This document shows positions 24,972 through 34,287 of a DNA stretch of 64,000 bases, piece after piece. Each line of letters opens with the position of its first letter. The first letter of the stretch is position 1. This stretch comes from Candidatus Tectomicrobia bacterium (GTDB lineage: Bacteria > UBA8248), in contig JACPUR010000038.1 of the NCBI GenBank assembly GCA_016192135.1, positions 124,001 to 188,000 of the forward strand, given 5' to 3'. The notes beneath the pieces are model-generated. The model saw nothing but the letters and a program-made list of their open reading frames with translations, did not search any database and had not been told where the DNA came from. The position numbers and the translations under genes were made by a program.

Positions 24972-25769
24972 GTGCCGAGGGTGAAGGCGAACGGGATCAG
25001 CTTCAACTACGTGGTGAAGGGGAACGGGCCGCCGCTGGTGCTCTCCCACGGCTTCCAGAACTGCGGGGGGTTCGCCTTCAAGCCGGTCATAGGCCGGCTG
25101 GCGGAGAGGTTCACGGTCTACGCCTGGGACAAGCGCGGGCACGGGGACTCGGACAAGCCGGGGGGCCCCTACTCCATCCAGATGTTCTCGGACGACCTGC
25201 TGGCCTTCATCGACGCCTTGAAGCTCGACCGGATCGACCTCCTGGGTCACAGCATGGGGGGCCGGACGGCCACCCTCTTCGGCATCGGCCACAGCGACCG
25301 CCTGAAGCGGCTGATGCTCCTCTCCTCCTCGTGCGGGGCGCCGAAGGGGGCCTACCGGGAGCACTTCCGGGCGCTCCACGACCTGGCGCTGGCGAAGGGG
25401 ATGGAGGCGGTGTTCGAGCACCCGGAGTTCCGCGGCCTCATCCCGGCGGCGATGATCACCGGGGAGAACGAGAAGGAGTACCGGAAGAGCTTCCTCCGCA
25501 ACACGCCCCAGACCTACTCCGACACGGGAGCGGCCCTCTTCAACATGCCCGACCTGAGCGGGAGGCTCCACAAGATCTCGGCGCCGACCTGGGTGGGCTA
25601 CGGGGAGAACGACCCCGGCCCCATGGCCTACGCCGAGGCCTACCGGAAGAACATCCCCGACTGCACCCTCTGCATCCTCAAGGGCTCGGGGCACTTCCCG
25701 GTGTGGGACAACACGGAGGGGCTGCTGCGGGAGGTGTTCGGGTTCCTGGACAGCCATCCGGCGGGATAG
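24972..25769 (+). CDS. Alpha/beta hydrolase fold protein
   Basis: 265 residues. The nucleophile elbow is GHSMGG in the middle third (DLLGHSMGGRTATLFGI), the oxyanion region is VLSHGFQNCGG, an acid residue is probable in YGENDPGP and the catalytic His is in GSGHFPVWDN near the C-terminus. Family members include esterases, haloperoxidase-like enzymes and C-C hydrolases; the substrate is unknown. The start is GTG 24972 behind GGGAGGGG. No signal peptide. A related hydrolase starts at 63787. Confidence 0.85.
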   Translation: MPRVKANGISFNYVVKGNGPPLVLSHGFQNCGGFAFKPVIGRLAERFTVYAWDKRGHGDSDKPGGPYSIQMFSDDLLAFIDALKLDRIDLLGHSMGGRTATLFGIGHSDRLKRLMLLSSSCGAPKGAYREHFRALHDLALAKGMEAVFEHPEFRGLIPAAMITGENEKEYRKSFLRNTPQTYSDTGAALFNMPDLSGRLHKISAPTWVGYGENDPGPMAYAEAYRKNIPDCTLCILKGSGHFPVWDNTEGLLREVFGFLDSHPAG

Positions 25770-25805
25770 GGGGAAACGAACACACGACGCGTATAAAACG
25801 CAGGG

Positions 25806-25941
25806 GAGGAAGATTTTCCCCCTCCCTCCGGGAGGGGGTTGGGGGGAGGGAAGGCTGCCAGCGGGCATCTCCCCCACCCCAGCCCTCCCCCGGAGGGGGA
25901 GGGAGAAAAACGCAGGGGCGTATTGCAATACGCCCCTACAG
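25806..25941. repeat. CCCTCCC hairpins plus TAGGGGC palindrome
   Basis: CCCCCTCCCTCCGGGAGGGG and CAGCCCTCCCCCGGAGGGGG form hairpins; CAGGGGCGTATTGCAATACG plus CCCCTACAG (25913-25941) is a perfect palindrome. Same order of families as at 20302-20422. Confidence 0.75.
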
Positions 25942-25969
25942 GCGGCGCGCCCTGGCGGTCCGCCTTCCC

Positions 25970-26611
25970 CTATTTCGGCGCCAGCTGCCCGGGCTTGCGG
26001 TCGGGCCGCTGCATGAAGAAGACGTCCTGGGTGCGGCAGTAGTTGTTCCCGGCCAGCCGCCCCACGGGCTGGAGCCTGACCGGATCGATGTACTTCCCCT
26101 GCTCCACCAGGTCCTCCCTCACGTGCCAGCGCAGGATCTCCCCGATGACGAGGTGGGTGACGTGCTCGGGCTCCCCCAGGGAGAGCATGGTATGGAGCGT
26201 GCACTCCATGGCGAGGGGGGCCTCGGCGATGCGGGGGGCGGGCACGAGGTCGGCGGGGATGGGGGTGAGCCCCGCCTCGTCGAACTCGCTGACCTCGGGC
26301 GGGAAGTCGCCGGAGCAGACGTTCATTTGCTCCTCCAGGCCGTTGCTGACGGCGTGGACGACGTAGCCCCGGGTCTCGAGGATGTTGCGGGTGGTGTGCT
26401 TGTAGCCCCCGTCCCGCGCCCCCACCGAGATGGAAACCATGGGCGGATAATGGGAGACGCAGGTGAAGAAGCTGAAGGGGGCGAGGTTGGGGACGCCCTC
26501 CCTGCTGATGGAGCTCACCCAGGCGATGGGCCGGGGGACGATGGAACCGACCATGAGGCGGTACACCTGGCGCCTGTCCATTCCGGCCGCGTCGAGCTTG
26601 ATGTAGTTCAT
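25970..26611 (-). CDS. Flavin reductase-like FMN-binding protein
   Basis: 213 residues of the flavin-reductase/DIM6-NTAB split-barrel family. The FMN-binding segment is VGSIVPRPIAWVSSISREGVPNLAPFSFFTCVSHYPPM, typical of members that supply reduced flavin to monooxygenases or act as flavoprotein oxygenases. The C-terminus HLVIGEILRWHVREDLV is also typical. ATG 26611. It stands alone between the hydrolase repeat cluster and the helicase gene; no partner oxygenase lies beside it. Confidence 0.85.
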   Translation of the reverse strand: MNYIKLDAAGMDRRQVYRLMVGSIVPRPIAWVSSISREGVPNLAPFSFFTCVSHYPPMVSISVGARDGGYKHTTRNILETRGYVVHAVSNGLEEQMNVCSGDFPPEVSEFDEAGLTPIPADLVPAPRIAEAPLAMECTLHTMLSLGEPEHVTHLVIGEILRWHVREDLVEQGKYIDPVRLQPVGRLAGNNYCRTQDVFFMQRPDRKPGQLAPK

Positions 26612-26705
26612 CCGGTCCCTGTCTCCTCGGTGAGGCCCCCGCCCCTCCGGCGGGTGCCGATGGCTTGCTCCCCACCCCGGCGGCGCGCCGGAAGGGGAGC
26701 GGATG

Positions 26706-28826
26706 TCAGAACTCCTCCTCGTACTCGTAGCGCAGGCCGGCCGGGTCGTCCGGGTCGGCTTGCCTCACCCGCCCGGCTTCCCGGCCCTCCGGCGCGGGCG
26801 CCCCGCCCGCCCCCGAAGGCTCCTCCTCCAGCGACCAGCGCTCGTAGGCCCCCTCCGGGAGCTCGGCCACGTAGCGCGAGAGCCGGGAGAAGGACCGCAT
26901 GCGGACGGTGTCGCTCTCGGTCATGGGCTGGCAGAGGTGGAGCTCGTCCTTGGCCCGGGTAACGGCCACGTAGAACAGCCGCCTCTCCTCCTCCTCCCCC
27001 TCCGGGTCCGAGAGCGCCCGGGGGTTCGGGAAGCGGCTGTCCGTCAGCCAGATGAGGAACACCACCTTCCACTCCAGTCCCTTCGCCTGGTGGACGGAGC
27101 TTAGCACAACCTTCTCCTCGGGCCCCTCGTCGCCCGGCCCCGCCGTCTCGGCCGCCACGGTGCCCATCAGGGCGAGCTCCGAGAGGAAGCGCTCGGCCGT
27201 GTCGTACTGCATGGCGAACTCGGCGAGCTGGCGGATATCCTCGGCGCGGGCCGGGGCATTGTCGAAGGTGGCCTCGGCGAAGCCTTCGTAGAAGCGGTCG
27301 AGGACCAGCATGATCATCTCGGTCGGCGGCACGGCCGCCGCCTCGGGCGGGCGGTTGAGTCCGGCCAAGTCGGCGATGAGGGCGCGGAAATCCTCGAAGG
27401 CGGGGCGGGCTCCCTTGGGGACGATGCCGGCCCCCTGCTCCCACAGCCAGCGGACGGGGTCCTTCTGGACCCGGAGGTGGTCCCAGATGCGGTCGGCGGT
27501 GGCGGCCCCCACCTTGGGCAGGAGGCGCAGGGCCCGCTTCCAGGCCAGCTCGTCCGCCGGGGAGCTGACCAGGCGGAGGAAGGCGGTGACGTCCTTGATA
27601 TGGCGCTGCTCGAAGAAGCGCAGACCGCTGCGGATCTCGAACGGAATCCCCCGCCGGGTGAGCTCCATCTGGAGCTCCATCGAATGGTAGTGGGCCCGGT
27701 AGAGGACGGCCATCTCGGAGAGGGGGGTACCCTCGTCTTGCAGCGCGAGGATGCGCTGGGCCACGAAATCGGCCTGCTGGAGCACGTCCCGGGCGGGAAT
27801 CAGGGCCGGAAGGGTGCCCGGGCCCCGGGTGGTCCGCAGGTGCTTCTCGAACTGGCGCTTGTTCCGGGCGATGGAGGCGTTGGCCAGGGCGAGGATGGAC
27901 TCGGTGCTGCGGTAGTTCGTCTCCAGGCGGAAGAGCCGGGTGCCCGGGTGGCGCTCGGGGAAGCTGATAATGTTCTCGAAGTGCGCCCCCCGGAAGCTGT
28001 AGATGCTCTGGGCGTCGTCCCCCACCACGGCCAGGTTGCCGCGCGGCCCGGCGATGAGGTCCACGATCTCGGCCTGCACCTTGTTCGTGTCCTGGTATTC
28101 GTCCACCAGGATGTAGCGGAAGCGCTCCCGGTAGCTGCGCCTCACCTCCTCGCGCTCGGACAGAAGCCCCCGGGTGAAGGCCAGGAGGTCCGAGAAGTCC
28201 ATGGCATTGACATCTCGCTTCCGCTGGGCGAAGCGCTCGGCCACGCGTTCGATGTCCCCGATCCGGTCGGCTAGGTATGGGGTTTTTTCCAGCACTGCGT
28301 CCGCCACCGTCCGGTCAGTGTCAGCGGCGAAGGCGAAGATGGACTCCAGGACGTTCCCCTTGGGAAAGTGCTTCTCCTTCGGGTCGATGCCCGCGAGCTT
28401 GATGCACTCGTGGGCCAAGTCGGCGGCGTCCTCGCGGTCGAGGATGGTGAAGTTCGGAGGGAAGCCGATGAAGCGCCCGTGCTCCCGGAGGATGAGGTTC
28501 CCCACGTGGTGAAAGGTGCCTCCCCAGACCCGCCGCACGTCGCTCTGGATGAGGGTGGCGGCCCGGTGGAGCATCTCCCGCGCCGCCTTGTTCGTGAAGG
28601 TGACGAGGAGGATGGCCTCCGGATGGACGCCTTCCTCGATCAGGCGGGCCAGCCGGTAGGTGACGGTGCGGGTTTTTCCGCTCCCCGCGCCCGCGATGAC
28701 GAGCAGGGGACCCTCCCCGGCCAGGACCACCTCCAGCTGCTGGGGGTTGAGCTCGGCAGCGTAATCGATGCGCCCGGAAAGCGAGCGGGGGGGCCGCCTG
28801 AGCGTGTATTTTCGCGGTTCTGCCAT
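26706..28826 (-). CDS. UvrD/PcrA-like superfamily 1 DNA helicase
   Basis: ATP-dependent 3'-5' DNA helicase, 706 residues. Q motif LNPQQLEVV; Walker A VIAGAGSGKTRTV; motif Ia LLVTFTNKAAREM; motif II ILVDEYQDTN; motif III VVGDDAQSIYSFRGA; motif IV LETNYRS; motif V VHQAKGLEWKVVFLIWL; motif VI RRLFYVAVTRAKDEL. The order is complete. It is slightly shorter than PcrA/UvrD and its C-terminus lacks the usual RNA polymerase-interacting Tudor domain, so it may be a Rep/UvrD paralogue rather than the repair UvrD itself. ATG 28826. Single gene. Confidence 0.92.
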   Translation of the reverse strand: MAEPRKYTLRRPPRSLSGRIDYAAELNPQQLEVVLAGEGPLLVIAGAGSGKTRTVTYRLARLIEEGVHPEAILLVTFTNKAAREMLHRAATLIQSDVRRVWGGTFHHVGNLILREHGRFIGFPPNFTILDREDAADLAHECIKLAGIDPKEKHFPKGNVLESIFAFAADTDRTVADAVLEKTPYLADRIGDIERVAERFAQRKRDVNAMDFSDLLAFTRGLLSEREEVRRSYRERFRYILVDEYQDTNKVQAEIVDLIAGPRGNLAVVGDDAQSIYSFRGAHFENIISFPERHPGTRLFRLETNYRSTESILALANASIARNKRQFEKHLRTTRGPGTLPALIPARDVLQQADFVAQRILALQDEGTPLSEMAVLYRAHYHSMELQMELTRRGIPFEIRSGLRFFEQRHIKDVTAFLRLVSSPADELAWKRALRLLPKVGAATADRIWDHLRVQKDPVRWLWEQGAGIVPKGARPAFEDFRALIADLAGLNRPPEAAAVPPTEMIMLVLDRFYEGFAEATFDNAPARAEDIRQLAEFAMQYDTAERFLSELALMGTVAAETAGPGDEGPEEKVVLSSVHQAKGLEWKVVFLIWLTDSRFPNPRALSDPEGEEEERRLFYVAVTRAKDELHLCQPMTESDTVRMRSFSRLSRYVAELPEGAYERWSLEEEPSGAGGAPAPEGREAGRVRQADPDDPAGLRYEYEEEF

Positions 28827-28923
28827 GGTCCTTTCGGCCTCTTCGCCCGGCGGAAAAGGAGTTTATTGACACCCATCGGGGCCGGGAATACACTTTAATT
28901 CAGGAGTCTTGAGGAGCCCGCCC

Positions 28924-29115
28924 ATGCGCAACTACCAGACACTCCTCGACGGCATGGCCCTCGGGTTCTTTCTGGGATTTCTTGCCTTCTATCTTCTCTA
29001 CCGCTTCAAGGCCGCCCGGCCGAAAAAACCAAAGAGCGAGATCGACCGCCTGGTCGACGATATCCACCGCTACTACCGCCGGGTGTCGGAAGGCAAGCGC
29101 GAAGACGTCGAGTAA
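28924..29115 (+). CDS. Small single-pass membrane protein, unknown
   Basis: 63 residues: a transmembrane helix at about 10-28 (GMALGFFLGFLAFYLLYRF), then a basic, charged cytoplasmic tail (KAARPKKPKSEIDRLVDDIHRYYRRVSEGKREDVE) predicted helical. ATG 28924 has GAGGAG at 7 nt, a better start than TTG 28909. Divergent from the helicase gene. The family is not recognised; a good Shine-Dalgarno and normal codon use support it as a real gene. Confidence 0.65.
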   Translation: MRNYQTLLDGMALGFFLGFLAFYLLYRFKAARPKKPKSEIDRLVDDIHRYYRRVSEGKREDVE

Positions 29116-29163
29116 ATCGGTCCATCCTTCGCCCGCCGATCGCCACGGCCGCGCGCTATGGCC

Positions 29164-29802
29164 TCAGAGGTACGGGCTCCCCTCCGTGTTCGTGATGCCC
29201 TTCAGATGCGCCAGCCCGTTCATGGTGACGACGTTCCAGCCGCGCGTGGGGGAATGCTCGACGAGATTGTGAGCGGCGTTGAACTGGCGGATGCGGCGGA
29301 AGGCGTTCAGATCGATCCCCAGTGCTCGGCACAGGATGGCCGTGATGGCCAGGTTGTGGCTGACGGCGGCGACAGTGTCGTGGGGATGGGCGAGGAGCAT
29401 GTCTTCCAGAGCGGCCCAGGCGCGCTCCTGGAGTTCGGCCAGGGTTTCCCCTCCGGGCATCCGCAGGCGGGCCGGGTTGCTGCGCCAGTCGTCCATGAAG
29501 CCGTTGAACCGCGCGTCGATCTCCTCGGTGGTGAGCCCCTCCAGCTCGCCCTGATTCAGCTCCGCCAGGCGGGGTTCCAGCCGCACATCGAGGCCCAGGG
29601 AAGCGGCGATCACCTCGGCCGTCTGGCGGGCCCGGGTGAGATGGCTGCTGTAGACCGCCGTGATGAGCTTTCCGCGCACGAGCTCGGCCAGCGCCCTGGC
29701 CTGGAGGCGTCCTCTCTCGTTCAGCGGGGTTCCCGAGACGCCCTGGATGCGGCGCTGGACATTCCAATCCGTCTCGCCGTGGCGCAGAAGGTAGAGGAGC
29801 AA
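29164..29802 (-). CDS. Histidine phosphatase family protein (phosphoglycerate mutase-like)
   Basis: 212 residues. The catalytic RHGET motif is at 7-11 (LLRHGETDWN); Arg in SSHLTRARQTAEVI; acid in ELNQGELEGLT; the second catalytic His in VAAVSHNLAITAILCRALG. It fits the CobC/GpmB branch (cofactor-independent phosphatases); the substrate is unknown. It follows bfn by 46 bp on the same strand and so may be the last gene of miaB-bfn-phosphatase. Confidence 0.88.
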   Translation of the reverse strand: MLLYLLRHGETDWNVQRRIQGVSGTPLNERGRLQARALAELVRGKLITAVYSSHLTRARQTAEVIAASLGLDVRLEPRLAELNQGELEGLTTEEIDARFNGFMDDWRSNPARLRMPGGETLAELQERAWAALEDMLLAHPHDTVAAVSHNLAITAILCRALGIDLNAFRRIRQFNAAHNLVEHSPTRGWNVVTMNGLAHLKGITNTEGSPYL

Positions 29803-29848
29803 GGGCCTGAACTCCGCGCCCGGTGGCCGGGCGGGGGTGGGGGCGGGA

Positions 29849-30394
29849 TCAGTTCTCGAACTTCATGAAGTCCTCGGGCTTGAGATTCTCGAGCCAGCGC
29901 TTCACGTCCTCGGGATTCTCCTGCATCTTTTCCTCGGCGCCTTCCTTCTCGCCTTCCTTCCCGCCGCCCTCCGCTTCCTTCGCCTCGGCCTCGTTGAACT
30001 CGATGCTCTTGGCCTCTTCCAGCACCTTTTCGACGACGAAGATGGGGGCCTTCGTCCGGAGGGCGATGGCGATGGCGTCCGACGGCCGGGAATCGATCAC
30101 GATCTCCGAACCGTTGAGGGTGAGGTAGATCTCCGCATAGAACGTATTGTCCTTCAGATCGTTCACCACAATCCGGCTCACCTTGCCCTTGATCCCGCTG
30201 ATGAGGTTGCGGATCAGATCGTGGGTCATGGGCCGGGGGGTCTGGAAGTTCTCGATCTCTCGCGCGATCGCGTGGGCCTCGAAAATCCCGACCCAGATGG
30301 GGAGGGCCCGCTCACCCTCCGTCTCCCGGAGGATGACGATCGGTACGTTGGTCAGAGGGTCGAGTGTGAGACCTTTGACCTTCATTTCGATCAT
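29849..30394 (-). CDS. Bifunctional nuclease family protein (BFN, DUF151)
   Basis: 181 residues. The BFN/DUF151 core (1-130) has [51 protein letters not shown] and the conserved [23 protein letters not shown]. Members are associated with RNase/DNase activity and stress. The C-terminal 45 residues are a Glu/Lys-rich acidic tail. It overlaps the miaB stop by ATGA, so it is translationally coupled to miaB, a pairing also common in other phyla. Confidence 0.9.
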   Translation of the reverse strand: MIEMKVKGLTLDPLTNVPIVILRETEGERALPIWVGIFEAHAIAREIENFQTPRPMTHDLIRNLISGIKGKVSRIVVNDLKDNTFYAEIYLTLNGSEIVIDSRPSDAIAIALRTKAPIFVVEKVLEEAKSIEFNEAEAKEAEGGGKEGEKEGAEEKMQENPEDVKRWLENLKPEDFMKFEN

Positions 30395-31770
30395 GGGCCT
30401 GAATCCTCCATCAGTACCGAATCAGGCGGCCAAATTCCGCCCAGGGCGTGCAAACCGCCCCGCAGAACCTTCACGTCCACCAGGTCGCCCGGCCGGGGCG
30501 CCGGACCATCCACGATGAATTGTACCCTGTGATTGCCCCGGCTGCGACCCGAGAATCCCGCGACCCCCCTGTCCTCCTGGCAGCCCTGGCAGGGCGAGGC
30601 GCCCTCCCAGGCGCCCTCCACCATGACCTCGAGCACCTGGCCCTCGAGCTCCCGGTGAAGGTCCTCGGTCATCCGGCGCTGGAGGCGGAGGGCCTCCTCG
30701 AAGCGCTCGGCCATGGCCTCCTCGGGCACCCGGCCTGGCATGGCGGCGGCCGGCGTCCCGGGCCTCGGTGAGTATTTAAACATAAAAATGCTGTCAAAGC
30801 GCGCCCGGTGAAGAATTTCAAGCGTCTTTTCAAAATCCCGGTCCGTCTCCCCGGGAAATCCCACGATTACGTCCGAGGTAAGCACCCCACCCGGCACGTG
30901 CTTGCGGAATAAATCCACCTTCGCCAGGTATTCCTCCCCCGTATAGCCCCTCTCCATGCGGCGGAGCACCTCGTTCGAGCCCGCCTGGAAGGGCAGGTGA
31001 AGGTGCTCGCAGACTTTCGCGCACTCCCCCATGGCCGCCACCATGTCCAAGTCGCAGTCCTTGGGGTGGGAGGTCATGAAGCGGACGCGGAGGAGGCCCC
31101 CCACCTCGTCCAAGCGCCGCAGGAGGCCTCCGAAGGTCAGCCCGCCCGGCGTCTTCCGGCCATAGGAGTTGACGTTCTGGCCGAGCAGGGTGACCTCCCT
31201 GAAGCCCTCCGCGACGGCCTTCTCCACCTCCTCGACGATGAGCGGGCTCGGCTTGCTCCACTCCGGGCCGCGCGTGTAGGGAACCACGCAGAAGGTGCAG
31301 AAGTTGTCGCAGCCCCGGGCGATGCTCACCCAGGCGCTCAGATCCCCCTCCCTCCGGATGGGGGCGACTTCCGTGAAATCTGGCTCCACGGGGGCCACGT
31401 CCACGACGCGGCCTTCCGTCATCCGGCCGAGCAGGCGGGGGAGTTCCGCGATGTTCTGGGTGCCGAACACCAGGTCCACGGCCGGCTGGCGCTTCGCGAT
31501 CCCCTCCCCTTCCCGGGTGGCGAAGCAGCCGCAGACGGCGATCTTGAGGCCCGGCTTCTCCTTCTTGAGACGGCTCAGGCGGCCGAGCTGGCTGAAAACC
31601 TTCTGCTCGGCCCGCTCCCGGATGGAGCACGTGTTGAGCAGGATGAGGTCGGCCGTCTCGAAATTCTCCGACCGCTCGTAGCCCTCCCGCTCCAGATGGC
31701 CGGTGATGGTTTCGGTGTCGTAGCGGTTCATCTGGCAGCCGTAGGTGAAAATCGAAAAGCGCTTGGCCAA
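30391..31770 (-). CDS. miaB: tRNA-2-methylthio-N6-isopentenyladenosine synthase MiaB
   Basis: Radical-SAM methylthiotransferase acting on A37 of tRNAs, 459 residues. The UPF0004 domain has three auxiliary-cluster Cys ([27 protein letters not shown]). The radical-SAM motif is [18 protein letters not shown] (CxxxCxxC). A C-terminal TRAM domain follows ([14 protein letters not shown]). Odd point: the TRAM entry carries an extra loop with a CQGC pair ([15 protein letters not shown]). The start is TTG 31770 with GGGAGC upstream. Coupled to bfn by a 4-bp overlap. The 160 bp upstream are AT-rich. Confidence 0.94.
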   Translation of the reverse strand: MAKRFSIFTYGCQMNRYDTETITGHLEREGYERSENFETADLILLNTCSIRERAEQKVFSQLGRLSRLKKEKPGLKIAVCGCFATREGEGIAKRQPAVDLVFGTQNIAELPRLLGRMTEGRVVDVAPVEPDFTEVAPIRREGDLSAWVSIARGCDNFCTFCVVPYTRGPEWSKPSPLIVEEVEKAVAEGFREVTLLGQNVNSYGRKTPGGLTFGGLLRRLDEVGGLLRVRFMTSHPKDCDLDMVAAMGECAKVCEHLHLPFQAGSNEVLRRMERGYTGEEYLAKVDLFRKHVPGGVLTSDVIVGFPGETDRDFEKTLEILHRARFDSIFMFKYSPRPGTPAAAMPGRVPEEAMAERFEEALRLQRRMTEDLHRELEGQVLEVMVEGAWEGASPCQGCQEDRGVAGFSGRSRGNHRVQFIVDGPAPRPGDLVDVKVLRGGLHALGGIWPPDSVLMEDSGP

Positions 31771-31930
31771 CGGAAGCTCCCTGGTTCAAGGGACAGGGTA
31801 AAAATCCATATTGCGAAAGGGTTCTAAACGTGTCAACTTGACGTTCCGCCCAAAGGTCTTTTTTTCCAAAACATTTGAATGGGTTGGAGGAAGCGCCATT
31901 CGCGCTATCTGCTTCCACGGGAGACGGGAG

Positions 31931-32503
31931 ATGGATGGGGGCGGCGCCTTCCTCCGGGCCGCGCGGCTTCTCGGCCGGACGGCGGAGAGGGCCGGCTTCT
32001 TCGCCCAGGCGCTCACCCCGGCCTGGCCCCAGCCGCCCGGTTCCCCCGACCGCGCCTTCGCCCGCCTGAGCCCCGCGCCGATCCTGGACCTGAATGCGCC
32101 CTGGCGGTTCCACCTCGAAGTGGTGTCCGATCCTACCCTGGCCGTCATCCCGCCAATGGGGAACGCCCTCCTCCCCGGCGGCAGGCTCCTGGTGAATTCA
32201 CCGTCCTCTCCCGCCTCTCCGGACGGGGGGCCCCGGGTGCACTGGGCCGATTTCTCCGCCCTCGCCGCCCTCCACCGGGGAGAGCTGGCGGCCGGCCTGG
32301 CGGCGGGCGCCTGCGCGATCCTCGGGACGATCGCCCCCGAGATGCCCCTGGGCATCCATCTCATCGAGGCCCTCCTGGCCGAGGGCGGCGAGGGGCTGGC
32401 CGGCCCCGCCTCCCTGGCCCTCGCCCGGGCCTCCTTCGTGGCCGCTCAATCCGCCCGCCCTGCCGCGCCGTCGGGCCCGGCCCGGGGAGGGATGGAGAAT
32501 TGA
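31931..32503 (+). CDS. Orphan 2-oxoacid:ferredoxin oxidoreductase gamma-domain-like protein
   Basis: 190 residues. The start GGGAFLRAARLLGRTAERAGFFAQALTP and the following RAFARLSPAPI track the gamma-subunit pattern (GGQGVxxAAxLLAxAAxxxGxxAQ...RAFVRISxxPI). The middle DPTLAVIPP and LLPGGRLLVNSP and the end AAGACAILGTIAPEMPLGIHLIEALL also fit. The diagnostic GGQG is GGGA and the catalytic partners (alpha, beta, delta) are absent, so enzyme activity is doubtful. The stop overlaps the next start (TGATG), coupling it to the glycosidase-like gene. The assignment rests on pattern resemblance only. Confidence 0.45.
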   Translation: MDGGGAFLRAARLLGRTAERAGFFAQALTPAWPQPPGSPDRAFARLSPAPILDLNAPWRFHLEVVSDPTLAVIPPMGNALLPGGRLLVNSPSSPASPDGGPRVHWADFSALAALHRGELAAGLAAGACAILGTIAPEMPLGIHLIEALLAEGGEGLAGPASLALARASFVAAQSARPAAPSGPARGGMEN

Positions 32504-33732
32504 TGCGCTTTCTCTTCCTCGCCGCTTCTTTCTTTATCCTTTTCCAGGCGGGCGGGAGCGGCTGCCTTGCGGAAGCGGCTCCGGCGCCCCCCCGGGGGGA
32601 GGTGGGCCTCTGGGTGCCCGCGGAGGGCCAGAACGCCACCTTGGACGACCCGAAGAGGATCCTCGCCCTCGCCGAGCGGGCCCGCGCCTCGGGCGTGACC
32701 GACCTGTATGTCCAGGTGTACCGGAGCGGCCGCGCCTGGTTCCCGACGAGGCTGGCGGACGATTCGCCCTCGCGCCGGGCGGGCCGGGAGCCCCTGGCCT
32801 ATCTCCTCGAGCTGGCCTCCGCGCCTGGGGGCGGGGGGCGTCCGATCCGGGTCCATGCCTGGATCAATGCTTTCGCGCTCGCCCGCAACCGGGAGGCCCC
32901 CCTCCTGCGCGAGCTGGGGCCGGAGGCCGTGCTCCGGGACCTGCACGGCCGCTCCCTGCTTGACTACCCGCCCGACGGCCGGCCCTCCTGGGCCTCCGGC
33001 TTCACGCTGGGAACGCCCGGCATCTATCTCGATCCGGGGCATCCCGGAGTGAGGCGCCGCCTGGCGGACATCGCCTCCGAGCTGGCCCGGCGCTACCCGG
33101 GGCTGGCGGGGGTCCACCTGGACTACATCCGCTACCCATACGCCCTGCCCATCTCGCCGGGCTCGCGCTTCGCGCCCCGCCTAGACTTCGGCTACGGGCG
33201 CGTCCCGGCGGAGCGCTTCCGGGCGGAGACAGGGTTCGCGGCCCCGGCGGGCGGCGTCCAGCGGAGCACGGCCGAGCACCAAGCCTGGGACGATTGGCGC
33301 CGGCGGCAGGTGACCGAGACGGTCCGGGAGGTGGACCGGGCGCTGCGGGCCCGGCACCCGGGCCTTCTGCTCTCGGCGGCCGTCCTCCCGTGGGGGGATC
33401 GCGCCTACCTCTCCGCCTTCCAGGACTGGCGCGGCTGGCTGGAGAAGGGGCTCCTGGACAAGGCCGTGCTGATGAACTACACGCGCGACGAGATTTTGGC
33501 TCACCGGATCAGCCGCAGCGCCTCGGCGTGGCGCCTTCCCGCGGAGGAGGAGAACGGCCGGCGGAAAGGCCGGGTGCTCATCGGCCTGGGAGCCTATCTT
33601 TTCGGGGAGGATCCGGAGCCACTCTGGCGCCAGTGGCGCGGGGCGCTACGGTCGGGGGCGGACGGGGTGGTGGTCTTCTCCTACGACGCGATGCTCCGGC
33701 GCGGGCGTTACTGGAGGTTCCCGCTGCCCTGA
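32503..33732 (+). CDS. Secreted glycosyl hydrolase-like protein (DUF187/GHL10 type)
   Basis: 409 residues with an N-terminal signal peptide (about 1-25, possible lipobox-like GSGC). The body is a TIM-barrel-like domain: VGLWVPAEGQ, ASGVTDLYVQVYRSGRAWFPT, IRVHAWINAFALARN, IYLDPGHPGVRRRLADIASELARRYPGLAGVHLDYIRYPY (putative catalytic Asp), LLLSAAVLPWG and ADGVVVFSYDAM. This order matches the glycosyl-hydrolase-like families that act on peptidoglycan or extracellular glycans; the substrate is unknown. ATG 32503 shares one base with the previous stop (TGATG), with GGAG upstream. Confidence 0.78.
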   Translation: MRFLFLAASFFILFQAGGSGCLAEAAPAPPRGEVGLWVPAEGQNATLDDPKRILALAERARASGVTDLYVQVYRSGRAWFPTRLADDSPSRRAGREPLAYLLELASAPGGGGRPIRVHAWINAFALARNREAPLLRELGPEAVLRDLHGRSLLDYPPDGRPSWASGFTLGTPGIYLDPGHPGVRRRLADIASELARRYPGLAGVHLDYIRYPYALPISPGSRFAPRLDFGYGRVPAERFRAETGFAAPAGGVQRSTAEHQAWDDWRRRQVTETVREVDRALRARHPGLLLSAAVLPWGDRAYLSAFQDWRGWLEKGLLDKAVLMNYTRDEILAHRISRSASAWRLPAEEENGRRKGRVLIGLGAYLFGEDPEPLWRQWRGALRSGADGVVVFSYDAMLRRGRYWRFPLP

Positions 33733-33927
33733 TTCCCGCAATTTTATTGAGGATTCGGGCGATCAGGCTTGCAAATCCAGCGGATTCTCGTTAAGATTCC
33801 GCCCCGGAATTGACCCCCGCCCGCGATTCTCACCCCCGGCGCTGACCGGGCCTGACGAAAGCCGCCCTGTGTCGAGCCCGCATTTTCCGCCCATGGAACC
33901 GCATCTTGCGGACCAGGAGATGGAGAA

Positions 33928-34200
33928 ATGAATAAAGGGGATCTGGTCGAAGCCATCGCCAAGCAGACGGATCTGAGCAAATCGGGGGCCGAGGCGGTCG
34001 TGAACGCCTTCGTCTCCACGGTCACAGGCGCGCTCAAGAAGGGGGACAAGGTCACCCTGACCGGGTTCGGGACCTTCAGCATCTCCAAGCGCGGCCCGCG
34101 CAAAGCGAGGAACCCAAGAACGGGCGAGACGATCCAGGTTAAGGCGTCCAAGGTTCCCCGGTTCAAGGCGGGAGCGGGGCTCAAGAGCGCCGTCAAGTAG
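33928..34200 (+). CDS. HU family DNA-binding protein
   Basis: 90-residue histone-like protein that bends DNA nonspecifically. MNKGDLVEAIAKQTDLSKSGAEAVVNAFVS forms the dimer helices, KKGDKVTLTGFGTFSISKRGPRKARNPRTGE is the signature, and the beta-arm tip is RNPRTGETIQVKASKVPRFKAG. The length is exact for HU. ATG 33928 with GGAG upstream. A single gene, convergent with the kinase operon's last gene. Confidence 0.95.
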   Translation: MNKGDLVEAIAKQTDLSKSGAEAVVNAFVSTVTGALKKGDKVTLTGFGTFSISKRGPRKARNPRTGETIQVKASKVPRFKAGAGLKSAVK

Positions 34201-34240
34201 CACGCTAGAGCAAGCGTACCTTAGCTGAAGCAGCGCGGGC

Positions 34241-34258
34241 GGGGAGCCGAGGCTCCCC
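34241..34258. terminator. Hairpin between convergent HU and 34288-35097
   Basis: GGGGAGCC-GA-GGCTCCCC, a perfect 8-bp stem, placed 40 bp after the HU stop and 30 bp beyond the stop of the convergent gene. No T tract on either side, so the terminator role is tentative. Confidence 0.45.
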
Positions 34259-34287
34259 TGCTTCGCTTTCGGCCGGGGCCAGGCGTC

